This document shows positions 27,542 through 37,608 of a stretch of 64,000 bases of DNA, one piece after another. Position 1 is the first letter of the stretch. The number at the start of each line of letters is the position of its first letter. The stretch comes from Ornithinimicrobium sp. INDO-MA30-4. GTDB taxonomy: Bacteria > Actinomycetota > Actinomycetes > Actinomycetales > Dermatophilaceae. Both the position numbers and the translations under genes were made by a program. The notes under the pieces were generated by a model, which worked only from the letters and a program-made list of their open reading frames with translations, had not been told where the DNA came from and searched no databases. The stretch is taken from positions 1,612,001 through 1,676,000 of the forward strand of contig NZ_CP091056.1 in NCBI RefSeq assembly GCF_021535045.1, read 5' to 3'.

Positions 27542-28826
27542 GGGCCTTCGACCTTCAGGCGCCGGCGCCATGCGCGCCCCCTCCGCCTTTGCCGTACGTG
27601 TGATGGCTACCCACCCGCCTCCGGGCCTGGCTGCTCGCGAAGGGCACCCGCGCGACTTCTGCTCCGTCTGCCCAGCCGCGAAGGTGTTGGGGCGGTGTGC
27701 CTCCCTGGCGGGCGCTCGCCAGCTCGCTTCGGCGTCGAGCTCGCGCAGATTGGCGACGAGTTCCCTTGCATCATCTATGGGTGTGGGCTGCTGTCCGAGC
27801 CCATCACCGACTTCGGGCTCGATCATTGCGCCGATGAGGGTTGTCCAGCGCCCGCGATGCTTCCGCGTACCGCAGCCCGAGCCCTCCTGGGGCCCCCACG
27901 CCGTCGACACTGTTAGGGCTGGGACGAACCACGGCACCTCGTGCACAGCGGCGTCCGGCCGCGAGCGCGTATCGGTCACTGCACGAGAAGCCATGCCCAA
28001 CGGCCGGATCGAAGGTCGCCCTCCCAACGCGGAACTTACCGGGCCGCCCCACGGCTCGGGTGCTTCCTGTCTCACGTCTGCGGATCCTTCCGATGTGGCT
28101 CGAGGTCTCCCCTGGTGCGTCACAGTCTCAACGACTTGCACCCATGTAACTAGTCCAGAATCCAAAATTCTAGGTCCTGTGCCACATCCGACCCCTGCCT
28201 GACTGCCTGCTGTCTGGAGACACAGCCTGCATGCGCGTCTACGCCGCCGCACACGAGCGAGGGCACGCAGTCCTCCAGCGGCAGCATGAGATCGCCAATG
28301 CCCGGGGCGTGGGGCCGCGCTGGCCCGTAGCCGCACGTAGTGCCGAGCAGCGCCCCTCGCGCCCCGGCCACGGGCTCTCTTTGTTGCGCCCCGGCCCGTA
28401 ACGCGAGCCCGGGCGCCGCCCGCGCCTGCTGCTACCCGTCTGCTGCACCGTGGCCTCATTGGAGCCCAGTCAGGACCGCTGGCACCCCGATGGACACGAC
28501 ACATCCCCCGGACTCACGAAGCCCCCCACCAGTTCCTCATTGGAGAAGAGCCGAGCACCACCCGACGCACGGCCACCGGTTCCCAGCCGTGCACCGCCCG
28601 CGCACATTCAGCACCACCGGACATGACAGAAAACAAGTCGGTCATGTCCCACACCTCTTGCATTGCCGGAGTAAGCGAGCATCAGAAGTCACACCAGCGG
28701 GGTGGTCTGCGGATTAGTAGAGACTTCGACGTCCCCAGGCGTGTCCGCTGACCAGGGACGCTCAACTGGGTGTAACGTCAGGAGCAACAATATGGCTTCT
28801 GCGGCAACGACGGATCGGCGGTCCTG
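27542..28826. other. Region without a convincing gene
   Basis: About 1.3 kb with long open frames on both strands, but all have the skewed Arg/Pro/Ala/Gly content of G+C-rich shadow frames and no recognisable motif. AATCCAAAATTCTAG near 28155 is a rare A+T-rich spot. The region joins the toxin-like module to the recombinase cassette and may contain decayed genes. I see no RNA gene here. Confidence 0.4.
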
Positions 28827-29938
28827 ATGGTCGGCATACCCGGATCAGCGGGGCTCGTCCTGATCGCCGGCGTGGCTCATCTGAACGAGGAGAGCGCCGT
28901 CTTCGAGGCGATGCTGACCGGGTGGGGACGCCAGCAGGCCTCCCGGCTGCTGGGTGAGAAGACCATCGGCGACCGGGTCCGGGTGGTCCGTCGGTTCACC
29001 GAGTTCGCCGAGTCCTACCCGTGGGCGTGGGGCCCTGGGGACGTGGAGGACTTCACCGTCTCCCTGGCCAGCGGGGACGGTCGGCGGTCACCCTCGACGA
29101 TCCGCGGGTACCACCTGGCGCTGCGGATGTTCTGCGACTACCTGACCGACGCCCGGTACGAGTGGCCCCGTCAGTGTCGCGACCGGTTCGGCTCTGTGCC
29201 CTCGCAGGTGTGCCACGAGTGGAACACGGTGGCGCACCCGAACGAGTACGAGGGCCGCCCGGCACGACGGCCGCTGACCTACGGAGAGCTGCAGGATCTC
29301 TTCGACCACCTGGACGCCCAGGTCGAACGGGCCGCGTCCTCGGGCCGCAAGGAGCGTTGAGCGCGTTGCGCGACGCGCAGGTCTTCAAGACCGCCTACGC
29401 GTTCGGCCTGCGCCGCAACGAGCTGTGCCGCCTGGACGTGGCCGACCTGCGGCCCAACCCGCACGTGCCCCGGTGGGGTACCTACGGCTCGGTGCACGTC
29501 CGCTACGGCAAGGCCGTTCGCGGCGGTACCCGCGGCGCCGCACGGTCCTGGCGGTGCCCGAGTTCGACTGGGCCATCGAGGGGATGCGCCAGTGGGTCGA
29601 GCAGGCAAGGCCGCTGTTCGGCGTGCCTGGCCACCCGGCCCTGTGGGTGACCGAGCGGCTCTCCCGGGTCGTTGCGCCACTTCGACGCCCGCTTCGCCAC
29701 GGTCCGCAACCAGGCGGGCCTGGACCCGGCGCTGTCGCTGCACTGCCTGCGCCACTCCTACGTCACCCACCTGGTCGAGTTCGGCTACCCCGAACGGTTC
29801 GTCCAGGAACAGGTCGGGCACGCCTACGCCTCGACCACCGCGATCTACGCCTCGGTCAGCAACGACTTCAAGGACAAGACCCTCAAGGCCGCGCTGGCCC
29901 GCGTCTACGCACCCACCGATCAGGAGGACCAGGGATGA
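28827..29938 (+). CDS. Tyrosine recombinase, first gene of the trio
   Basis: About 370 residues, frames broken near 29355, 29540 and 29670. N-terminal SAM-like core-binding domain (DRVRVVRRFTEFAESYPWAW, STIRGYHLALRMFCDYL). Catalytic domain: Arg in YAFGLRRNELCRLDVADL, His-x-x-Arg in LHCLRHSYVTHLVEFGYP, His in EQVGHAYASTTAIYASVS with the Tyr nucleophile in IYASVS. It should cut and rejoin DNA at a specific site. The stop overlaps the next gene start (ATGA). Confidence 0.85.
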
Positions 29939-30269
29939 CCGTCCGCACCGTGATGGGGTGGAACCTGCGCCAGGTGATGGCCACCCACGGCATGTACCAG
30001 ACCTCCGAGCTCGTCCCGCTGCTGGCCGAGCGCGGGGTCCACCTGTCCCGAGAGCACGTCTACCGGCTGGTGGCCCGCACCCCGCAACGGCTGAACATGG
30101 AGGTCCTCGCTGCGCTGTGCGACATCCTGGACTGCGAACCCAACGACCTGCTGGTCCCCACCGTCGTCGAGGACCAACCCGCCAAGACCGGCACCGGGGA
30201 CCGCGGTCCAGGGATCGCTGACCTGCGCCCGATCCGGGCCGGGTCCGCCGCCCGCCCGAGGACGGATGA
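29935..30269 (+). CDS. Small Cro/CI-type HTH protein, second gene of the trio
   Basis: About 112 residues. WNLRQVMATHGMYQTSELVP then LLAERGVHLSREHVYRLVAR and MEVLAALCDILDCEPNDLL are an XRE helix-turn-helix of the YozG/SinR-like kind. The frame breaks near 30242; with one base restored it ends RRPPEDG at 30269, overlapping the next ATG by 4 bases. It probably regulates or directs the adjacent recombinases. Confidence 0.75.
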
Positions 30270-31734
30270 GCCCAAGGGCGCGGCTGCCGCGCCAGGACTG
30301 CGCGCACTGCGGGCGACACGACCGGTGCACCCGGATCGTCCTGGAGGAGGCGGTCTGCCAGCGCTGCACCCTGCGCTTCGCCCGGACCGCCCAACCCTGC
30401 CCCGGTTGCGCCAACATCAGGGTGCTGGCCTTCTACGACGCCGACCGCCGGCCGGCGTGCGCGCCCTGCACCGGCAACGAGGCCGTCTACGCCTGCACCG
30501 CCTGCGGGAGGAGGACTCCCCGTGGGGCCGGCTGTGCGGGCACTGCGCCCTGAAGGAGAAGGCCACCGCGCTGCTGTCCGGCCCCGACGGCGGCATCAAC
30601 CCGCGACTGCGGCCGGTGTACGAAGCCCTGATCTCGGGCCCGCGACCACAGAGCACCCTGTACTGGTTCACCCGCTCCACCGGCCCGGCCACCCTGGGCG
30701 CGATGGCCCGCGACGAGCTCGAAATCTCCCACGCGACCTTCGACACGCTCCCGGCCGACAGGACCAACACCTACCTGCGCGACCTGCTCACCGCCCTGGG
30801 CGTCCTGCCGCCCTTCCACGCCGAGCTCGAGCGGGTCAGCCCCTGGCTGGAGGAGCTGCTGAGCACCCTGCCGGCCGGGCAGTCCGAGGTACTGGCCCGG
30901 TTCGCCCGCTGGCAGGTGCTGAGCAGGCTGCGCCGCCAGGAGCAGCACGGGACCCTCACCCACGGCGCGATCTCCGCCGCGCGGGCCACCATCGTCGTCA
31001 CCGCCCGCTTCATGAACTGGCTCACCAAGGACGGCACCGTCCTGACCGACATCGAACAGGACGACCTGGACCGGTACGCGCAGCAGCACCGCGCCCGCGC
31101 CCTCGCGCTGCGACCGTTCCTGGCCTGGCGCGCCCGCACCGGCCTCGGAGGGGATCTGTCCGTGGCCACCCGCCCCACCACCCAGCCCGCCGTCACCCTC
31201 TCCGACGAGGACAGGTGGGCACACATCCAGCTGCTCCTGCACGACGACACGATCCGCCTCTACGCCCGCGTCGCCGGCCTGTTCGTCCTGCTCTACGCCC
31301 AACCCCTGGCCCGGGTCGCCCGCATGCGCGCCCACCAGATCACCGTCCACCCCGACGGCGTCACCACAGCCACGTTCGACACCTTCCCCGTCGAGCTGCC
31401 CGACCCGCTCGACCGCCTCGTCCGCACCCACCTGACCCGTCGCGGGCAGGCCTCCTACGTCAGCCGTCCCGACACCTGGCTCTTCCCCGGCGGCATCCCC
31501 GGCAAGCACCTGGCCACCGAGAACGTCCGCGCCCAACTCGTCGAACGCGGCATCCAACCCAGGGCAGCCCGCAACGCCGCCATGTTCCAGCTCGCCGCGA
31601 GCATGCCCACCCCGATCCTCGCCGACATCCTCGGCCTCGCCCCCAACACCGCCACCCGGTGGGCCGCCCTAGCCGCACGAGACTGGAGCACCTACACCGC
31701 CCAACGCGACACCCACCTCCGACGCCGAAGCTGA
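30266..31734 (+). CDS. Zinc-ribbon recombinase-like protein, third gene of the trio
   Basis: About 490 residues after repair of a break near 30515. The N-terminal 90 carry Cys pairs for zinc ribbons (CAHCGRHDRC, CQRCTLRF, CPGCANIRV, CAPCTGNEAVYACTACGR, CGHCAL). The rest has an integrase-like layout: a core-binding helix block (ISAARATIVVTARFMNWLTK), LFVLLYAQPLARVARMRAHQ, and the end AARNAAMFQLAASMPTPILA with NTATRWAALAARDW. It lacks a clear His-x-x-Arg/Tyr set, so it may be an accessory DNA-binding protein derived from a tyrosine recombinase. Confidence 0.65.
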
Positions 31735-31794
31735 CGACTTCCCGTTGCACCCCGAGCTCACGGACGGTTCAGCAAATACTGTATAGTTCAGCGC

Positions 31795-32142
31795 ATGCTG
31801 ACTCTCCCTCCAGGCTGGACGCGATGCACCGGATCGGCCGGGCCCTGGCAGATCCGACGCGGGCCCGGATCCTGCTTTCGCTGCTCGAACAACCTGCCTA
31901 CCCTGCTGGACTTGCCCAGGACCTCGGCCTGACGCGGCCCAACGTGTCCAACCACCTGACCTGCCTGCGCGACTGCGGCATCGTCGTGGCCGAACCGCAG
32001 GGACGACACCCTCTACGCGATCGCCGACCCCCACCTCACCAACGCGCTGCTCGCGCTGGTCAAGGTGACCCTCGCCGTGAACGAGGACGCCCCGTGCCTG
32101 GATCCGCAGTGCCCCGTCGCCGGCTGCGAGGTCAGCCGGTGA
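31795..32142 (+). CDS. cmtR: CmtR-like ArsR-family cadmium/lead sensor
   Basis: About 116 residues. RIGRALADPTRARILLSLLE, GLTRPNVSNHLTCLRDCGIV and LVKVTLAVNEDAPC follow M. tuberculosis CmtR closely. The Cys pair in CLRDC and a C-terminal Cys (APCLDPQCPVAGC, with extra Cys) fit its Cd/Pb site. Frames break near 31808 and 32003. Start ATG 31795; GTTCAGC is repeated at 31767-31773 and 31786-31792, a possible operator. It would repress the overlapping cadD gene until metal binds. Confidence 0.82.
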
Positions 32143-32734
32143 TCCTCACCACGGTCCTGCAGGCGATCGGGCTGTTCATGGCCACCAACATCGATGACAT
32201 CATCATTCTTTCCCTGTTCTTTGCCCGAGGCGCCGGCCAACGAGGCACCACCACCAGGATCGCGCTGGGGCAGTACCTGGGGTTCACCGCCATCCTCGGC
32301 GCTGCGCTGCTGGTCGCCTGGGGAGCCGGACTCATCCTGCCCTCCAGCGCCATTCCCTACTTCGGGCTCATCCCCTGGCGCTCGGTATCTGGGCGGCGTG
32401 GCAGGCATGGCGAGGCGACGGTGACGACGACGACGAGAAGGTCGAGGGCAAGAAGGTCGGCATCCTGACTGTCGCCGCGGTCACCTTCGCCAACGGCGGA
32501 GACAACATCGGCGTCTACGTCCCGGTGTTCCTGAACGTCAGCACGGCAACCGTGGTCATCTTCTGCGTCGTGTTCCTGCTGCTCGTCGGCGTGCTGGTCC
32601 TTCTCGCCAGGTATGTCGCCACCCGCAGGCCTATCGCCGAGGTGCTCGAGCGATGGGAACACGTGCTCTTCCCGATCGTCCTGATCGGCCTCGGCATAGC
32701 CGTCCTCGTCAGCGGCGGCGCATTCGGACTCTGA
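32139..32734 (+). CDS. cadD: CadD-family cadmium resistance transporter
   Basis: About 199 residues with five or so membrane helices. The start VILTTVLQAIGLFMATNIDD with DIIILSLFFARG is the CadD signature (A-T-N-x-D-D-x-x-x-L). A hydrophilic Asp-rich loop (GDGDDDDEKVEGKK) and VTFANGGDNIGVYVPVF follow. The frame breaks near 32378. The GTG start overlaps the cmtR stop. Expected role: cadmium efflux or sequestration at the membrane. Confidence 0.82.
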
Positions 32735-32919
32735 CAAACCGGGACCCTACGAAGCGCCGAACGACGGAGCGTGACGCCTCCCATTCCGGGCGCCTGACCT
32801 GCGGGGCGTCGCCTGCTTCAGGCCAGCTATAAGGACTGGTTCCGATAGGGCTGTCCACCAGTAGGGTATATCGTTGGCACGATAGGGAACCGTGTAGTAG
32901 CGACTCACCGGAGACGCAG

Positions 32920-33377
32920 ATGGACCCCCCTGCCAGCAACGTCCCCAGCGTTGGGGACGCGCCCACAACGCCCCGCAGATTGGGGCAGAAGGTCGTCTGC
33001 GGATGGTGCCGGGCAGAAGTGCCCGTTCCTCCCCGCGGGCGCGTCCCGAAGTGGTGCTCCAGCTCCTGCCGCCACCGCGCGTGGGAGCAACGGCGTGCCG
33101 CCGACGCCGGCCTCGCCGCAGTCGAAGTCGTCGACCGCGTGGTCGAGGTGGTGAAGGTCGAGAAGGTCGTCGAGGAGCGTCGTGTGCAGGTGCCCGTGCC
33201 CCGGTCCCCTCGGTCGGCGCGGGGTGGGTTGACGTGCTGAACCGACTCGACTGGGCGCTGCAGACCAACCGCATGGAACTCGACGACCTGGCCGAGATAG
33301 AGCCGGCTCTGGCCCGAGTCATCGCCGCCTACCGCGCTCGGAGCGACAAGCTGCACCTGCGTCGGGGACGTCGATGA
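32920..33377 (+). CDS. Small zinc-finger protein of the island
   Basis: About 153 residues after repair near 33205. VVCGWCRAEVPVPPRGRVPK with WCSSSCRHRAWEQRRAADAG gives a C-x-x-C...C-x-x-x-C zinc site. A Val/Glu-rich stretch (VVDRVVEVVKVEKVVEERRV) probably forms a strand or coil. The end is helical (LNRLDWALQTNRMELDDLAE, ALARVIAAYRARSD). I have seen this layout in actinobacterial mobile DNA but know no function. Without repair the first frame stops at 33240 and a GTG at 33234 could start a separate 47-residue protein. Confidence 0.6.
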
Positions 33378-33589
33378 CTCCTTCAAGTACAGGGCAACCC
33401 CGACGGCATCATTACCGACGCTACGACGTGCAACCACCACGGTGCTCACCACCGGGCACAAGGCCACAAGCCGTCAAGGGATCACCGCGCGGGGTGTGTC
33501 AAACGCGGCGGTATGGGCCAAGATCATTCCGCTGCGACCCGACCACCGCCGAGTTGGTGAGGTCACGGTAAAATCGGGCGGAGCCGAGG

Positions 33590-34910
33590 TTAGGCTCCGA
33601 GAATATGAGCACGTTTACCAGCGATCTCTGAGGACCGCCTTTTGAGTCCGAGTCGCAAAGCGATCCAGGCACGGAGCAGTTGGACCCCCTGTTGGTAGTG
33701 CTCAGCCTTCGTCGCGGGAGCGACGGGTGCGCGGTTCGCATGCTTTACGGAGTTGTACGAGTCGGCGAAGTCCTGAGCGAAGTTGGTCGTGTTGAACGTG
33801 ACAGCACTGCCCGTCTCCACCAAGAGGAATTCGACTCGACTCTTGACGCTTGTAGAGTTAGCTGAGGCAGGTGAACGCCCAGAATCGATCAGTGCTTGGT
33901 AGCCGACCGCCTCCATTGCGATGCCCAACTGCATCATGTGGGCATCGACAGTCGCTCCCGCAAGATCGAGTAGGCGCACCAAGGGGTCGATGCCACGCGT
34001 GTACTGCTTTGCGAGCTTGAGCCAACGCCCTACCCCCACTCGGCCGATGTCAGCGTAGTTGAATAGGAACCGGTCGTTGACCGTCCAGGTCGCCTTCGAC
34101 ATGGAGGTCATGGCCGTCCTAACAGCGTACCAAGGCTGCCGCTCCACCCCGCTCAAAGTGAAGGTCTCCTTGGTGCTTGCGGCCTCGTGGGATTGGAAGT
34201 TCAGGGGCTTCCACGCGGCGATCCGCAACAGGTCCCGTACTCCAAAATGCAGGGTGAGGTGATCGCTCCACTCGCGTGGAGCCTCTGCGAAGGTCTGGAG
34301 AAACACCAGGCTCCGATAGGTTACCTCCAGGGTCTGCTGTCCAGAGCTGGTAGCCCGGGCCATTGCCCGTAGGTTCAGCGCTCGACCAAGTTCCATGTCG
34401 TCGACAGGAGTGGCGCTGGTAGTCATCGCACGGCCGGAGCCGTCCTTCTTGAAGGTGACGGTGGACCTGAGAGCTGAGTACCCAAGCCAGTAGGCCAGAC
34501 CGTCGATCTCCGAGCGGAGGCCGTTGGGCTTGACATAGTGCTTCGCCAAGCCGGCGCCCTCAATGGCAAAGGACGCACGGATCATTCCGACTCCCGCGTC
34601 GGGACTTTTGCTGCCGAACCTCTGCGTTGATGGCCCGCTTCGGCAGCCGATGAGGCCGACGGTCCCCTTGTTGTCGTAGTAGTCGAGTTCGCTCGGGGGC
34701 TGTAACTGTGCTTGGTGCGGTCGGGGTCGTCCGCGAACATCGTTCCTGACTCCACCAGCGGCCCCTCAGATCGGCGCTCCACACGTGGTACGGAACCCTG
34801 ACGCGGACACCGAGGCTGTCGTGCTCGTAGAGCGCGGTCATGAGTTCGGTGTCGGGGTCGCCGTCGACCAGAAACCCGATTCGGGGCTGTATTGTCAGCG
34901 GGTCAGGCAT
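33590..34910 (-). CDS. ApeA/HEPN-like candidate abortive-infection protein
   Basis: About 440 residues; two breaks near 34760 and 34690 restore exactly three-base periodicity from ATG 34910. The N-terminal half (PYHVWSADLRGPLVESGTMF, ELDYYDNKGTVGLIGCRSG, IDGLAYWLGYSALRSTVTF) resembles the ApeA N-terminal domain. The C-terminal half is helical, with NTTNFAQDFADSYNSVKHAN, where Y-N-x-x-x-H takes the place of the HEPN ribonuclease motif R-N-x-x-x-H. ApeA confers phage resistance through a HEPN RNase. The Arg-to-Tyr change leaves activity doubtful. Family call is by recall of pattern. Confidence 0.55.
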
Positions 34911-35138
34911 CTGCGTTCACTGCCTCCTCGCCACTCCGGCGTCGCACAAGCCGGTGGGCACAAGTATGAACAAGATGAGTATCCAACGATACGAGCGTGT
35001 CGTTGATCTAGGCATTGTGCATCAATCTGGGCGAAGTGACGCATCGGGGAGCGATCGCCCGGGGAACTTCGCTGAACGGCCCCTCGGCGCCTGGGCGTGA
35101 TGTGACGCCCCTCCCAGTCGGGACCTCTGGCTCCCCAC

Positions 35139-36259
35139 TCACTCCTGCGGAGGGTGGGCGAGTTCGGAAAGCTTGGCCGCGATCTCGGCGTCACGACCCT
35201 GTGCGGCGTGCTGGTAGCGCAGCGCTGCCGCGACTGTCGAGTGTCCGAGTCGGGCCTGGAGATCGGCAAGCGTGGCGCCGGTCATGGCGGCCATGGTGGC
35301 TCCGGTGTGCCTGAGGTCGTGGATCCTCAGGTCTTCGCGGTCGGCAGCGGCTCGGGCCTTGCGCCAAGCCGTGTGCAGCACCGTCGGCTGCAGTTGGCGC
35401 TCGTGGTCGCGCATCGAGGGAAAGAGCAAGACACCTGCTCCGGGCCGCACGTGTTTCTCCAGGTGCTGCTCCAGGGCGGGGACGATGTGCGGCGGCACGC
35501 TCACCTCACGGGTGCCGGCGGCCGACTTCGGCGTGCCGATGATCGGCTGTCCCTTGACCCAGGAGACCGCCCGGGTGACCTTGATGACGCCACGGTCCAG
35601 GTCAAGATCACGTCGCCGCAGCTCGAGCACTTCCCCCGACCTCAGGGCGCACCACGCGCAGAGCCAGACCAGGGCGCGCAGACGCGCTGGCATCTCACGT
35701 TCGATGACCGCCAGCTCGTCCACCGTCGCCGGCCGGATCTCCTTCTTGGTGGGAGGGTTGGAGGCAGACCGGATGCGGCACGGGTTGGTGGCCAGGAGCT
35801 CATCCGTCACCGCGGTCGACAGGATTGCCCGCAGCAGCGCGTAGCGCGGGCGTTGACCGTCGGGTGCTCCGGGGCCAGGCCCGCCCACCACCGGCGCACG
35901 AGGGCCGGCGTGAGGTCGGCCACGAGGAGCTCACCGAACTCCGGCTCGATGTAGCGCCGCAGCAGGTGCTCGTACCCTCCACCGTCCGCGGCTTGAGGGG
36001 CCGGTCGGCCAGCCACTGGCGGGCGTACTCGCCGAAGGTCGGCGGAGCCAACCGCTCGGCGACCTCGACCCGACGCTTGGGCGCCGTCCAGTCATCGCTC
36101 TCGGCCAGCGCCCGTTCATGTGCCAGCCACACCTCGGCGTCCATCTTGGAGGTGAACGTGTGGTGCACCGTGCCGCTGCAGGTCGGGTCCGATGTAGGTC
36201 GCCTGCCACCGCTTGGAAGGCAGCCGCCGCAGCGTCCCGAAGCCTCGTCTCGTCACCAT
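35139..36259 (-). CDS. int: Island integrase, tyrosine recombinase
   Basis: About 374 residues; starts MVTRRGFGTLRRLPSKRWQA at ATG 36259 and is broken near 36180, 35985 and 35850. AP2-like N-terminal strand (RWQATYIGPD, HTFTSKMDAEVWLAHERA), core-binding domain (TFGEYARQWLADRPLKPRTV), catalytic set: Arg in CALRSGEVLEL, His-x-x-Arg in IHDLRHTGATMAAMTG, His in RLGHSTVAAALRYQH with the Tyr nucleophile. This is the phage-type integrase common at actinobacterial tRNA genes. It lies 140 bp from the tRNA-Thr it uses as attachment site. Confidence 0.88.
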
Positions 36260-36398
36260 GCGAGCCCCATTTCGTGCATCATACGTGCACTAAGGGTGTG
36301 ACTTCGTGGGCATGCGTGTCAACGCCTGACGCTAGTCGTGACGGGGACGGAGGTGTGTCTTCGCAGGTCAGAGGGCTATAGTCCCTGGTGAAATGGAG

Positions 36399-36471
36399 AG
36401 CTGGCGAAGGGACTCGAACCCTCAACCACCTGTTTACAAGACAGGTGCGCTACCAATTGCGCCACGCCAGC
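36399..36471 (-). tRNA. tRNA-Thr, anticodon TGT
   Basis: Read on the minus strand: acceptor GCTGGCG/CGCCAGC, D-arm GCGCAATTGGTAGCGC, anticodon stem CCTGT/ACAGG with loop CTTGTAA (anticodon TGT, codon ACA), T-arm with loop TTCGAGT, discriminator T. All four stems pair. Its 3' half is the attachment core of the island, so that part probably came with the element; the displaced chromosomal 3' end is at 25544-25590. Confidence 0.95.
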
Positions 36472-36553
36472 ACGCCAATCACGCGGATCGACCAGCCGAG
36501 TCTAACCAAACACTGATCGGCCCAAAAATCGAGCGGCTCACGACAACACGAAA

Positions 36554-36580
36554 CCCCTCCCGGCAATCCGCCAGGAGGGT
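36554..36580 (-). terminator. Terminator after the Rpf gene
   Basis: Stem CCCTCC-GGC/GCC-GGAGGG with one bulge on each side, about 20 bases after the minus-strand Rpf stop codon. Confidence 0.65.
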
Positions 36581-36600
36581 GTTTGTGTAAGTCCTACAGG

Positions 36601-37526
36601 TCAGCGAGCGTTCAAGTGCCGCTGCAACACCGCGACGGTGCGCGAGTTCATGTAGGTCGAGCCATCGCGAGAAATGCCGAGGTAGTCCTGCAGGGCAGCC
36701 TGCGAGTTGGGGCCCCACACGCCGTCGGCATAGGTGCCGACCTTGCTCTGCAAGGCACGCGTCGTGTTCGGGCCAACTTGCCGTCCTGTGTGGTGCCGAC
36801 CCAGGCCTGCACCGCACGAGTGGTGTTCGGGCCACGGATGCCGTCAACCTTCAGTGAGGCGCTCGAGCCGGAGCCAGCCGAGGAACCGCCGCCCACAGAC
36901 GATGAAGACAACACAGCGCCACCGATGTAGCGACCGCTGGAGAGCTTGAGCCAACCGTTCTGCAGCGTGCCGGTCACCTTCTCGCCACGAGCGATGGTGT
37001 CGACCACGCGGTAGCCGGTGCTCGGACCAGAGCGGACATTGGCTGCAACGTTGGCCGAGACATACCGCGTGACGGTGCTGCTCGACGAGCTGCCACCCGA
37101 GGAACCGCTCGAGCCACCAGCCTGGGCGTTGGGGTCAGCACCACCGTTGGAGCGAGTCAGCCCAGCTTTAACCGAGCAAACCGGCCAAGCGCCGGGGCCC
37201 TGAGAAGCCAGCACGCGCTGTGCGATCGCGATCTGCTGCGCCTTCGTGGCTTGGTGCGCATACGAGGCGTACTCCTGGCCGCCGAAGCCCACCCAGGTCG
37301 GCTGGTAGAACTGCACACCGCCGTAGTAGCCGTTGCCGGTGTTGATGCTCCAGTTGCCGCTAGATTCACAGGCCGCAAGGCGGTCCCAGACGGTGTCGGC
37401 CTGGGCTGGAGCCGCAGTCAACATCATTCCGCCGGCAATGGTGGCACCAGCCGCTGTGGCTGTCGTGACCTTACGAATTACTGGGCCGCGACGCGACGAC
37501 GCGCGGTGTTTTGCAGTCGAACTCAT
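36601..37526 (-). CDS. Resuscitation-promoting-factor-type cell-wall hydrolase
   Basis: About 308 residues, exported (signal AAGATIAGGMMLTAAPAQA). The Rpf domain directly follows cleavage: TVWDRLAACESSGNWSINTG with the catalytic Glu, then GGVQFYQPTWVGFGG and a Cys pair. A Gly/Ser linker, an SH3-like domain (ANVRSGPSTGYRVVD) and peptidoglycan-binding repeats (VDGIRGPNTTRAVQAWVGT) follow. The frame breaks near 36775; the repaired tail repeats the binding motif and ends RHLNAR. It cleaves peptidoglycan during growth or exit from dormancy. No c-di-AMP riboswitch is seen upstream. Confidence 0.88.
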
Positions 37527-37608
37527 CAGGAAAACCTTCCGATCATGACGCAGGGGTTGACCACGCTACGTCTTTTTGACCGATTGCCCAACCCCTAGAA
37601 GACCCTCG

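Larger units (their letters stand above)
25544..36443. mobile_element. Genomic island integrated at tRNA-Thr(TGT)
   Basis: A segment of about 10.9 kb lies between two 47-bp copies of the tRNA-Thr 3' end. An integrase gene starts 140 bp from the intact tRNA. CATACGTGCA occurs near both ends (25657-25666, 36280-36289) and may be an integrase arm site. Cargo: a possible toxin/antitoxin/SecB module, a recombinase trio with cadmium resistance genes and an ApeA-like protein. No replication or conjugation gene is seen, so it would need help to move. The 28.8-32.7 kb part is visibly richer in G and C than the flanks. Confidence 0.85.

Noticed and set aside
27542..28504. Long open frame upstream of the HicA-like protein (413 residues in total)
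   Set aside because: The added part is Arg/Pro/Gly-rich with no motif, as expected of a G+C-rich non-coding frame; only the last 92 residues look like protein.
30522..32468. A 648-residue frame across the recombinase and CmtR region
   Set aside because: Its first part is a Pro/Arg shadow of the zinc-ribbon protein in another frame; it only enters the CmtR and CadD frames by chance between breaks.
37527..37608. c-di-AMP riboswitch before the Rpf gene
   Set aside because: Only about 80 bases separate the genes and no conserved core is visible.
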